Below, piece after piece: positions 7,948 to 15,241 of a DNA stretch of 31,425 nt; positions within the stretch are counted from its first letter, which is position 1, and every line of letters starts with the position of its first letter. Source of the DNA: CAZNUM01 sp046861615 (lineage in GTDB: Bacteria; Fidelibacterota; Marinisomatia; Marinisomatales; TCS55). Under the pieces are notes generated by a model. That model saw nothing but the letters and a program-made list of their open reading frames with translations. It ran no database searches and was not told the origin of the DNA. The position numbers and the translations under genes were made by a program. Location of the stretch: the NCBI GenBank assembly GCA_046861615.1, contig JBHHUS010000020.1:1-31425 (forward strand), written 5' to 3'.

Positions 7948-8277
7948 TCAGCTGATGACGTTTTTAAGCAGGTTTCTGGTCTGTTCTACATATTCTTCCG
8001 GAACAAACAATCGAACCCGGGTGCCGGGGAATTGAAAGGTACTCATGCTAAAAGCGGTGGAGGCCCAATCCCCTTTAACATAGTGGGGAATCTGCTCTTT
8101 CCGTAGCATTTCAGCCACCATTTTGGCAAAGATATCTCCGGAGAATTCCGTAACCATCACCCACTGGATTTCCTCCAGCGGTTTTTCCACCGGCAGGTCC
8201 GCCACCAGGCTCACCTTGCAATCGGAGCAGACTTCAACCCCTTCCACGTATTCTGAATGACATTCCGGACAGAACAT
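7948..8277 (-). CDS. Zinc-ribbon DUF2007-type small protein
   Basis: A 109-residue soluble protein in two parts. Residues 1-25 form a CxxC...CxxC zinc ribbon (C3, C6, C17, C20). From about residue 35 there is a compact alpha/beta domain (WVMVTEF...DIFAKMVAEMLRKEQIPHYVKG...VRLFVPEEYVEQTRNLL) matching the pattern of DUF2007 (putative signal-transducing, PII-like ferredoxin-fold) proteins. No biochemical role is established for that family. An AAAGGA site precedes the ATG. The gene is immediately upstream of hisS with a two-base gap, which argues for co-expression but does not reveal function. Confidence 0.75.
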   Translation of the reverse strand: MFCPECHSEYVEGVEVCSDCKVSLVADLPVEKPLEEIQWVMVTEFSGDIFAKMVAEMLRKEQIPHYVKGDWASTAFSMSTFQFPGTRVRLFVPEEYVEQTRNLLKNVIS

Positions 8278-8405
8278 AATAATTCCTTTTTTAGAGGATG
8301 AATTTCCCCCAATTCGGAGTGAGAATAAACATTAAAATTTAGTTTATCGATTCGGGAATAATGAGTTGAGTAAAATGTACAAGTAGGATTTAGGAAAATA
8401 ACTGT

Positions 8406-11400
8406 TTAGAAGAAGGGCCGCTGGTACACTCCGCCCCGCTGTTCCAGTTTCAGGTCCCGGAGAGTGGGTGATTTTACGTTCAGTCGGAAATAGAGACCGT
8501 TGGCATAGCCGTTGGGCGTCCAGTTGACGCTCAACTCCCAGCAGTGGAGATCGCGGTAGATTGAGAAGCTGTGACTCACCAGGTTTTTATTCAACAGGTC
8601 AAAACGGGCATTGTATTGAATTCGCCATTTTTCGGTGAGCTGGATCTTGGAATTTGTGGACATCCAGAAGGATTTGACTGGATTCAGTGGGTTGGCTTGA
8701 TTCAGGGAATAGCTGAAACTTACGCTGGTGCTCCACAATTGTCCCTTGGTTTTGGAGCTTACACCAGGCAATAGTCCCTGGTCCAGGTTGGCGCCGTCCA
8801 GGCGTTCGGTAATAATGGTTGTATCGGCTTCTTCTTCCGTAACCTGACTGTTGAAACGCTCGCCGGAGAAACGAAAACCCGTGGAGAAACGTGCATTGAT
8901 TAGCCGGGGATTGAGGAAACCCTTTGATCCGGTACGAATACGATCAACTCTTTTTCCTAGTTTTTCGTCAAATTCATAGAAATCGTGGGTTATGGACAGA
9001 TCAAGATTCAGTTTGCGGTAGATATTAGCCCGGATGGAAGAACTTAACTGGGACCATTGAAATTCCTTGGCGGTGAAATTACGGCTGGTGGAAAGACGCC
9101 AGGAGAAGAGATCAATTTTTCGTTCTTTTTCACCCTGAAGCATTTTGGCCTGGAAGACATTGTTCAGGGACAGGTTCATGGACTGGCGCTCACCCCGGGG
9201 CGTGTTTCCTGCCATAGTCCCGGCAAAGCGGTCCACCAGTTCGGTGCTGCCATCACTCATTTGAACATATTCAAAATATCCCAGGTCCCGGCCAAACAGT
9301 GGTTTTGAAAAATCAGGAGTGTAGGAATAGGAGATAGCCGGGGAAAGTACGTGGCGAACGGACTGTAACGAACCAATTTTCAGGGGAAACAGTCCGTAAA
9401 TCTGGGTATTCAAAGCTAAACTGAAAGAGCCGGTGGTCCGGGCGGCAAAACCGGAAACTTCTTTCTTCTGAATTATTCCCAGACTGTCAGCATAACCCTG
9501 GTAAGAGCGGTTCACCCAGTCAGATTTCAAGGATAGACTGGGATTGACAGTGATGTAGCGGAATATTTTCTGTGGGGCAGTCAACCCGGCGCTGTGGGAG
9601 AGAATGTAGTCGGAGAAGGTATTTACCTTCCCGGTTCCGTCTCCTTCCTGTTCCCACCGGAAACCACTGGTAGTATCATTCAAAGCATAGGCTTCGCTTT
9701 TGTAGTAGGTACGCAGGCGGTTGTCAAAACGGGAGGAATAATTGTATTTAATATTGTTGAACCAGTGCCGACGGCGGGCTTTGGTGGGGATGAGATCCCG
9801 CTGGCTGTGGGAAAAGGCCATTCTGGGCAGTGTATTGTTGGTGATGTTTAACTGCGTGCCGGCCTGGGTGGGAGGTTGGTAAAATACAGACTGGGGATCG
9901 ATTTTTTTATCCGCCATTAAGTCCTGGTTTGAGGAAAGATTGATACTGATACTGTTACTTGATTTGGGCCAGCGCTTGGAATAGCTGGCATTGGAGACGG
10001 CTTGCTGATTCAGACGGTTCTGCTGGTTGAGGCCCGTACGGCGATTGTAATCGCCACTGCTGTAATATCTGGCATTTACGCGCAAAGATTGATTATTGCG
10101 CAACTCCTGTTGGTGGTTCCAGCGGATGACATAATCACTTTTCCGGTTATCCATTAAATGACTGATATCACGCTGGCTCCGGGTCAACCCCGAAGGAAAG
10201 TTCTGCCTGCTTTCCAGAAACAGCGATCCGGTGAAGGCATACCGTCGTCGGTACTGATTATTCAACCGGAGCGTGATTCCCTGCCGATCCGCCAGGCTCA
10301 TGGTAAATTTTGAATCATAATAATCGTTGAGTGCCCAGTAATATCCAAGACCATCGATATATTGCCCCCGGAGGCTGCTTTCGCCGTAGGCGGGCATAAT
10401 CCAACCGGAATGTCGGCGCCCCTTTTTATTAGGGAAAACGCCGAAAGGCAGTCCGAAAACGGGAATTCTGGCGATGTAGAGAATAATTGGCCGGGCGATG
10501 ACCTTATCCTCGGCAATCATCTTCATCCGCTTACTTTCAAAATGGAAATGGGGTTCCTTCAGATCGCAGGTGGTATAGGCGCTGTTTTCGATGTAAAATA
10601 TTTTCTGATCCCGGTTCCGGATTTCCGTTCCCCGATAATAACCGTCTTCGGCTTTGGTTTTCCCCTTTGCAACCCGGCCGTGTTTGGTTTTGAGGTTGTA
10701 AATCATGGAATCACCGATCATAGGTTCCTGACCGGCTTCAATAATGGTGGGCGGGCGTGTTTCATAAGTTGAATCCCGCCGGGAAACGGGGAGAGCCTTT
10801 AACAGGTCCGTATCCCAAGCGACACTGATAAATCCCGCTACCAGGTTTACATTGGTGTAATCAATTTTAGCATCGCCGTGAAGATCCGTTTCCTCGTCCT
10901 GAACGTGGTAATCAATATCGTCAGAGGAATAGATAATCGGACCCTCGATGGAACTGGCCGAGGTGTCAGGGGTATAGGTGCCCCGGGAACCACCGGAAAT
11001 GAAAATATGTTCCAGATCACTATTGGTAAAGTTCATGACAATCGTATCGCCGGAGGCTTCGTTCCGCCCTTGGTAAACTGAATCTTCGAAAATGTGGTAC
11101 AGGGTCGTGGCCATCCCTTCCAGGCGCATGGAATCCAGTTTTCCTTCCTTGAAGAAACCCCGCAGACTGGAACCGGTCATATCATCCATGAATTCAACCG
11201 CTATTTTCTGAATCACTGAATCTGATTCAGTGTCACGTGCTTCCCGCCAGCCCTTAGCGGGGTAAAGGGCATGGGCCCGGGCGGGGATGTAGAGTGTTTT
11301 CAGGATTTCATCCTGATAATGAAGCTGTATCTCACTTCCCTCGATGGTCTGATCATTTTCGGTTATTTTGGGGCGAATCCTTAAAGTAGTATTTCCCTGG

Positions 11401-11966
11401 TTTCGGTCATAAATGGCTTCTCCGCTGTTGGCAATGCGGTCTCCCTCCCGGATGGTCACTGCTCCCCGGGCAGCATAAGAGACACCGTCGGTTTCAGTGG
11501 CTTTGATATATTCGATCCGTTGGGCGGTTACAACCTGGTTTTTCTGGGTCAATTCCACTGAACCCACGGCCAGACCACTATCGATTTGGTTGAAATAGTA
11601 CAGCGTATCCGCCACCAGATTGTAGGTGGAATCCCAGACATGGACATTGCCAAAACCGGTAAATATATCTTCTCTGGAATTGACTTCCAGGGAATCACAA
11701 GTCAGGGTTTGGTCTTCTTTGGTTACAACAATGTTGCCGACCAGTTGACCGAATTCAGTCTGGCGGTTGAAACGGGCCCGGTCGGAGGCGAGAATAGTAT
11801 TACCCTTGATAAAAACAACATTCCCGGTCAATAACTGAATAGACTCTCCGTTAACAGTTATGTTCTCCAGGACATCCGCCTGTTTCAGGCGCAGGCGCTT
11901 ATCGGCCAGGAGCAACCCGGGGAATAACAGCGCCAGAAGGGCATATTTTAATATCGGTCGGGCCAT
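8406..11966 (-). CDS. lptD: LPS-assembly outer-membrane protein LptD (OstA)
   Basis: A 1186-residue outer-membrane protein that inserts lipopolysaccharide into the outer leaflet. A signal peptide (1-21, ending near LLLADK) is followed by a long OstA/LptA-like beta-jellyroll region (about 25-480) with repeated 'ASDRARFNRQTEFGQLVGNI'-style strands. The conserved junction comes next, IPVFGLPFGVFPNKKGRRHSG, and then a beta-barrel rich in alternating aromatic and polar strands up to a terminal Phe-Phe, the expected BamA recognition end. The N-terminal region is much longer than in proteobacterial LptD, as in the Bacteroidota/FCB form (LptD_2-like). The start overlaps the rarA stop by 19 bases; the nearest GAGGAG lies about 25 bases upstream, so translation may depend on coupling to rarA. 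Confidence 0.92.
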   Translation of the reverse strand: MARPILKYALLALLFPGLLLADKRLRLKQADVLENITVNGESIQLLTGNVVFIKGNTILASDRARFNRQTEFGQLVGNIVVTKEDQTLTCDSLEVNSREDIFTGFGNVHVWDSTYNLVADTLYYFNQIDSGLAVGSVELTQKNQVVTAQRIEYIKATETDGVSYAARGAVTIREGDRIANSGEAIYDRNQGNTTLRIRPKITENDQTIEGSEIQLHYQDEILKTLYIPARAHALYPAKGWREARDTESDSVIQKIAVEFMDDMTGSSLRGFFKEGKLDSMRLEGMATTLYHIFEDSVYQGRNEASGDTIVMNFTNSDLEHIFISGGSRGTYTPDTSASSIEGPIIYSSDDIDYHVQDEETDLHGDAKIDYTNVNLVAGFISVAWDTDLLKALPVSRRDSTYETRPPTIIEAGQEPMIGDSMIYNLKTKHGRVAKGKTKAEDGYYRGTEIRNRDQKIFYIENSAYTTCDLKEPHFHFESKRMKMIAEDKVIARPIILYIARIPVFGLPFGVFPNKKGRRHSGWIMPAYGESSLRGQYIDGLGYYWALNDYYDSKFTMSLADRQGITLRLNNQYRRRYAFTGSLFLESRQNFPSGLTRSQRDISHLMDNRKSDYVIRWNHQQELRNNQSLRVNARYYSSGDYNRRTGLNQQNRLNQQAVSNASYSKRWPKSSNSISINLSSNQDLMADKKIDPQSVFYQPPTQAGTQLNITNNTLPRMAFSHSQRDLIPTKARRRHWFNNIKYNYSSRFDNRLRTYYKSEAYALNDTTSGFRWEQEGDGTGKVNTFSDYILSHSAGLTAPQKIFRYITVNPSLSLKSDWVNRSYQGYADSLGIIQKKEVSGFAARTTGSFSLALNTQIYGLFPLKIGSLQSVRHVLSPAISYSYTPDFSKPLFGRDLGYFEYVQMSDGSTELVDRFAGTMAGNTPRGERQSMNLSLNNVFQAKMLQGEKERKIDLFSWRLSTSRNFTAKEFQWSQLSSSIRANIYRKLNLDLSITHDFYEFDEKLGKRVDRIRTGSKGFLNPRLINARFSTGFRFSGERFNSQVTEEEADTTIITERLDGANLDQGLLPGVSSKTKGQLWSTSVSFSYSLNQANPLNPVKSFWMSTNSKIQLTEKWRIQYNARFDLLNKNLVSHSFSIYRDLHCWELSVNWTPNGYANGLYFRLNVKSPTLRDLKLEQRGGVYQRPFF

Positions 11967-13243
11967 AACGATTGCAGTCGTTTCTTTAGAAACTCCTCAT
12001 ATCCTAACTCAGTGGGATGATAAAAGGTTTCCTGTTGCCCTTTGGGGAAATAGTTGGCCTTAATAAAATGGCCTGGCTGAGAGTGGGGGTAATGATAATC
12101 TTTTCCGTAGTCCAGTTTTTTCATCAGGCCTGTGGGGGCATTCCGTAGATGCAAGGGAACACCAGGCGTACCTTTTTGTTTGATTTTAGCGGCGGCTTGC
12201 CGAATGGCCATGTAGGCAGCATTGGACTTTGGAGCTCCCGCCAGATACGTGGTTACCTGGGCCAGAATGATGGTGGCTTCGGGCATTCCGATCAGGTGAA
12301 CGGCCTGAAATCCGGAGGTAGCAACGATTAGAGCTTGAGGATCTGCATTGCCAATATCTTCCGAAGCCAGGATCACCAGCCGCCGGGCAATGAATTCCGG
12401 TTTTTCACCGCCCTCCAGCATGACTGCCAGCCAGTAGATGGCGGCATCAGGATCGCTACCACGGACTGATTTAATAAAAGCGCTGATAGTGTCGTAATGA
12501 TAATCACCGGTTTTGTCATATATCTGGGTCTTACTCTGGAGGGCTTCATTCAGGATATTCTCAGTAATAGTGCCTTGTTTACCGGTGAGGGAACAGGCCA
12601 GTTCCAGCGTATTGAGCATTTTTCGGGCATCGCCCCCGGCTGAGGCGATCAACTGCCCTCTAACCCGGTTTTCAAACCGGGGTTTGTTTTTTGAGAGTAG
12701 AATATCGGTGGTCAGAGCCTGTTCCAGAATAGCGTCTAATTGTTGGCTGGTTAATGCTTTCAGGGTAAGGACCCGACAGCGGGAAAGCAGGGGGCTGATG
12801 ACTTCGAAGGAGGGATTTTCCGTAGTGGCGCCAATCAGGGTAATCAAACCCTCCTCCACAGCGTGCAGGAGCGCATCCTGCTGGGATTTGCTAAAGCGGT
12901 GAATCTCATCGATAAACAAGATCGTAGTCTTACCCTGTTCCCGATTAGCTTTCCCGGCGGCGATCACTTTCCGTAAATCCTGTACACCACTGGAAACAGC
13001 CGAGAGTTCATGGATATCAGCTTTCGTTGCCCGGGCAATGATCCGCGCCAGGGTAGTTTTCCCGGTCCCTGGCGGTCCCCAGAAGATCATGGAGAAAACC
13101 TGACCACGTTTAAAAAGGGTGGAAAGGATTTTGTGTTCTTTAGTCAGGTGTTCCTGGCCAATGAAGGTTTTCATTTGTAGCGGGCGTACACGGTCGGCCA
13201 GGGGTGGCAGATTTCCCTTAAAAAGTGGCACTGTTACATTCAT
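11948..13243 (-). CDS. rarA: Replication-associated recombination protein A (RarA/MgsA) ATPase
   Basis: A 431-residue AAA+ ATPase of the RarA/MgsA/WRNIP1 family, which acts at stalled replication forks. LADRVRP followed by FIGQEHL is the standard opening. Walker A is GPPGTGKT (56-63), Walker B is LFIDEIHRF with D112-E113, and the sensor segment GATTENPSFEV follows. The C-terminal MgsA tetramerisation domain is recognisable (GSDPDAAIYWLAVMLEGGE, then ASEDIGNADPQAL and the late GTPGVPLHLRNAPTGLMK). A TTG farther upstream at 13270 is possible, but ATG 13243 gives a normal N-terminus and has a GAGG about 11 bases before it. It is transcribed divergently from the FKBP gene. Confidence 0.96.
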   Translation of the reverse strand: MNVTVPLFKGNLPPLADRVRPLQMKTFIGQEHLTKEHKILSTLFKRGQVFSMIFWGPPGTGKTTLARIIARATKADIHELSAVSSGVQDLRKVIAAGKANREQGKTTILFIDEIHRFSKSQQDALLHAVEEGLITLIGATTENPSFEVISPLLSRCRVLTLKALTSQQLDAILEQALTTDILLSKNKPRFENRVRGQLIASAGGDARKMLNTLELACSLTGKQGTITENILNEALQSKTQIYDKTGDYHYDTISAFIKSVRGSDPDAAIYWLAVMLEGGEKPEFIARRLVILASEDIGNADPQALIVATSGFQAVHLIGMPEATIILAQVTTYLAGAPKSNAAYMAIRQAAAKIKQKGTPGVPLHLRNAPTGLMKKLDYGKDYHYPHSQPGHFIKANYFPKGQQETFYHPTELGYEEFLKKRLQSLWPDRY

Positions 13244-13274
13244 GCTTAAATATACCTCGGATTGAAACAATTAA

Positions 13275-13303
13275 TTTACAGTAATTCCGATTTCATTTAG
13301 ATT
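13275..13303 (+). promoter_or_regulatory. Candidate sigma70-type promoter for the FKBP gene
   Basis: TTTACA (13275-13280), a 17-base spacer and TAGATT (13298-13303) lie 32 bases before the FKBP start codon in the 92-base divergent gap with rarA. Spacing is ideal and both hexamers match the consensus fairly well. This was read by eye and is untested. Confidence 0.4.
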
Positions 13304-13335
13304 GTAAACTTCCGAACTTCATTACGGAGAGAATA

Positions 13336-13740
13336 ATGAGTTTGAAACAAAAATGGTTCATGGCTTTACTGGCGCTGGCGCTGGTGAGTTGCAGTAAAAA
13401 GGAAGTTGTAATGGAAAATGGTTTAAGGATGGAAGAGCTAGTGGTTGGCATCGGTGCCGTGGCGAAAACCAACAGTATTTTAACTGTGGATTATACTGGT
13501 ATGCTGGAGGATGGAACTGTTTTTGACTCCTCTAAGAATCCGGGCCGGGATCCGTTCCGCTTCACTCTGGGAGCTCATCAGGTTATTGCCGGCTGGGATC
13601 AGGGTTTGGAAGGAATGAAAGTCGGTGGGAGGCGAAAATTGACCATCCCGCCGGAGTTAGGTTATGGTGCCCGGGATATGGGCATTATTCCACCCAATTC
13701 TACTTTGACCTTTGAAGTGGAACTGTTGTCAGTAGAATAA
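13336..13740 (+). CDS. FKBP-type peptidyl-prolyl isomerase lipoprotein
   Basis: A 134-residue single-domain FK506-binding protein that catalyses cis-trans isomerisation of proline peptide bonds in other proteins. The N-terminus is a lipoprotein signal with lipobox LVSC and acylation at Cys19, so it is membrane-anchored in the envelope. The FKBP pocket residues are all present: Y53 (VDYTG), F63-D64 (VFDSS), V83-I84 and W87 (QVIAGWDQG), Y110 (ELGYG) and F126 (LTFEVEL). A GGAGAG site precedes the ATG. It stands alone, with a terminator directly downstream. Confidence 0.95.
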   Translation: MSLKQKWFMALLALALVSCSKKEVVMENGLRMEELVVGIGAVAKTNSILTVDYTGMLEDGTVFDSSKNPGRDPFRFTLGAHQVIAGWDQGLEGMKVGGRRKLTIPPELGYGARDMGIIPPNSTLTFEVELLSVE

Positions 13741-13753
13741 ATTCACTGAATAA

Positions 13754-13777
13754 AAAAGCCCTCATGAAAAGGCTTTT
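13754..13777. terminator. Bidirectional intrinsic terminator between FKBP gene and tRNA-Thr
   Basis: AAAAGCC (13754-13760), a ten-base loop and GGCTTTT (13771-13777) form a hairpin with a U-run on either strand. It lies between the stop of the plus-strand FKBP gene and the 3' end of the minus-strand tRNA and can end both transcripts. The U-tract is longer in the minus direction. Confidence 0.7.
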
Positions 13778-13785
13778 AATTTGTG

Positions 13786-13858
13786 AGCCAGCGAGAGGAT
13801 TCGAACCCCCGACCCGCTCATTACGAATGAGCTGCTCTACCATCTGAGCTACGCTGGC
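13786..13858 (-). tRNA. tRNA-Thr, anticodon CGU
   Basis: A 73-base cloverleaf read from the minus strand. The acceptor stem is GCCAGCG/CGCTGGC, the D arm is GCTC...GAGC, and the anticodon stem GCTCA/TGAGC closes a seven-base loop TTCGTAA with anticodon CGT (reads ACG, threonine). The variable loop has five bases and the T arm carries TTCGAAT with two G-U pairs. The discriminator base is U (T in DNA). The 3' CCA is not encoded (CAC follows), so it must be added enzymatically. Confidence 0.96.
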
Positions 13859-13883
13859 AATTCAAGGACTGAAGAGCAGGCGG

Positions 13884-13911
13884 AAAATACACCTAATTTT
13901 AGGTTCTGCAA
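13884..13911 (-). promoter_or_regulatory. Candidate promoter of tRNA-Thr
   Basis: On the minus strand TTGCAG (13911-13906), a 16-base spacer and TATTTT (13889-13884) lie about 25 bases ahead of the tRNA 5' end. A following GC-rich stretch would be consistent with a stringently controlled stable-RNA promoter. Weak evidence, found by eye. Confidence 0.3.
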
Positions 13912-13986
13912 AAGACCCGTGGACTAAACTAACATTTTGTAAAATTCCCTTGGATAAATACGAGAATACGTTCAATTTTCAATCAG

Positions 13987-14934
13987 ATGGATTTGAAGAA
14001 ACTGCACGTTAATTTATTTTTATTGATCGTTTGTCTGGTCAGTCTGCTGGGCGCCCAGGAAAGGTCGCTCTTTATTCTTCATACTAATAATACCAATGGC
14101 GCGCTGGAGAATTGTTATTGCCCGGATCACCCCCTGGGTGCTCTGGAGAAGCGGGTGGTTTTTGTGGATAGTTTCCGGCAGGAGCATCCCAACACCATTC
14201 TGGTTGATGCCGGGGATCTGTTTACCGTGGTTAAGCGTGATTTCAAGGATAGTCTGGTAGTAGAGGCTTACCGGCTATTGGGTTACGATGCTATCTTACC
14301 GGGAGATCAGGAAATAACCCGGGATTTTGAAGAAGTCAATCAATTACTGGCGATTACCGGTGCAACAATTGTCGGCACTAACCTGCCTGCGGAAGCAATT
14401 GAGGGAATGGTTTCCTACAAACTGATGGAACAGGATGGGATCAGGATCGCTATTTTGGGGATTATGGATATCTACGCCTTTAAATATTATCCCACCAAAG
14501 TCCGGGAACGGACCACCTTACAAGGCCCCCGGAAATTACTGGAGTCAACATTGAAATTCCTACAGGGGAAGGCTGATGTGATTATTGTCCTGACCCATGA
14601 GGGGATGGATTTGGATGAAACGTTAGCCCGGCAGGTGGGAGGAATAGATTTGATTGTTGGTTCTCATAGTCAGTCACTCTTGACTGAGCCAAAGGAAGTG
14701 AATGGAACTATGATCGTCCAGGCCGGTAAAGAAGGGTATTATGTGGGAGTAGTGGAGTTGAAACTGGAGGGAACTACGGTTGCCGCCATAAGCGGCCATG
14801 TGGAGGCTATGACTCAGGATCGACCCGATGATCCGCGGGTGATGAAAATGATTACCGAATATGAACAGCGAACAGGACGGATCAATCGCCGGAAATTGAA
14901 ACTTCAGCAGGAGCAGGGTGGAACAACCGATTGA
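13987..14934 (+). CDS. Exported UshA/5'-nucleotidase-like metallophosphoesterase, degenerate metal site
   Basis: A 315-residue protein with a signal peptide (1-23) and the fold order of the calcineurin-like phosphatase domain of UshA-type 5'-nucleotidases. The family landmarks are altered. The first motif reads HTNNTNG (32-38) where HTND-x-HG is usual; DAGD (74-77) is kept; GNHE has become GDQE (106-109); the histidine in THEG (203-206) is kept; and GGHSH has become GSHSQ (225-229). A CYCPDHPLG insert (43-51) resembles the Cys-containing branch of this family. There is no separate C-terminal 5'-nucleotidase domain. Several metal ligands are missing, so phosphatase activity is doubtful; it may be a binding protein or use different ligands. 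The next gene starts inside its last codons. Confidence 0.72.
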   Translation: MDLKKLHVNLFLLIVCLVSLLGAQERSLFILHTNNTNGALENCYCPDHPLGALEKRVVFVDSFRQEHPNTILVDAGDLFTVVKRDFKDSLVVEAYRLLGYDAILPGDQEITRDFEEVNQLLAITGATIVGTNLPAEAIEGMVSYKLMEQDGIRIAILGIMDIYAFKYYPTKVRERTTLQGPRKLLESTLKFLQGKADVIIVLTHEGMDLDETLARQVGGIDLIVGSHSQSLLTEPKEVNGTMIVQAGKEGYYVGVVELKLEGTTVAAISGHVEAMTQDRPDDPRVMKMITEYEQRTGRINRRKLKLQQEQGGTTD

Positions 14935-15241
14935 AACGTTAACAGCCAATCCGGTATATATGGCTGTAGCGGTGGTTTTAGCCATCATTATTTTAATGGG
15001 AGTCATAAAAAAACTGGTGAAAATGGCGCTGGTGGTGGGCGCTGTGCTGGTCTTATGGATCGCTTATATGGTCTGGACGGGGCAGGATGTTTCCGTGGAT
15101 AAAATTAAAAAACAGATTCAGTCCGGGGTGGAGTCGATTGGTGAAAAAACAGCCGCCACAGGGAAGGAAGTTGTTAAGTCTGCTCAGGAAACGGTGGAGA
15201 AAAAAGTGAACGAACAGACTAAAAAATTAATTGACCAATAG
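14918..15241 (+). CDS. Small membrane protein with amphipathic tail, unknown function
   Basis: A 107-residue protein of unrecognised family. Two adjacent hydrophobic segments (about 14-29 and 36-53), separated by a short lysine-containing turn, are followed by a charged, probably helical tail (about 60-107) rich in Lys, Glu, Gln and Val, superficially like YtxH or apolipoprotein-like proteins. The start is GTG at 14918, preceded by CAGGAG, inside the end of the UshA-like gene (17-base overlap), so the two are translationally coupled and probably act together in the envelope. Its 3' end overlaps the convergent transporter gene by 15 bases. Confidence 0.7.
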   Translation: MEQPIETLTANPVYMAVAVVLAIIILMGVIKKLVKMALVVGAVLVLWIAYMVWTGQDVSVDKIKKQIQSGVESIGEKTAATGKEVVKSAQETVEKKVNEQTKKLIDQ

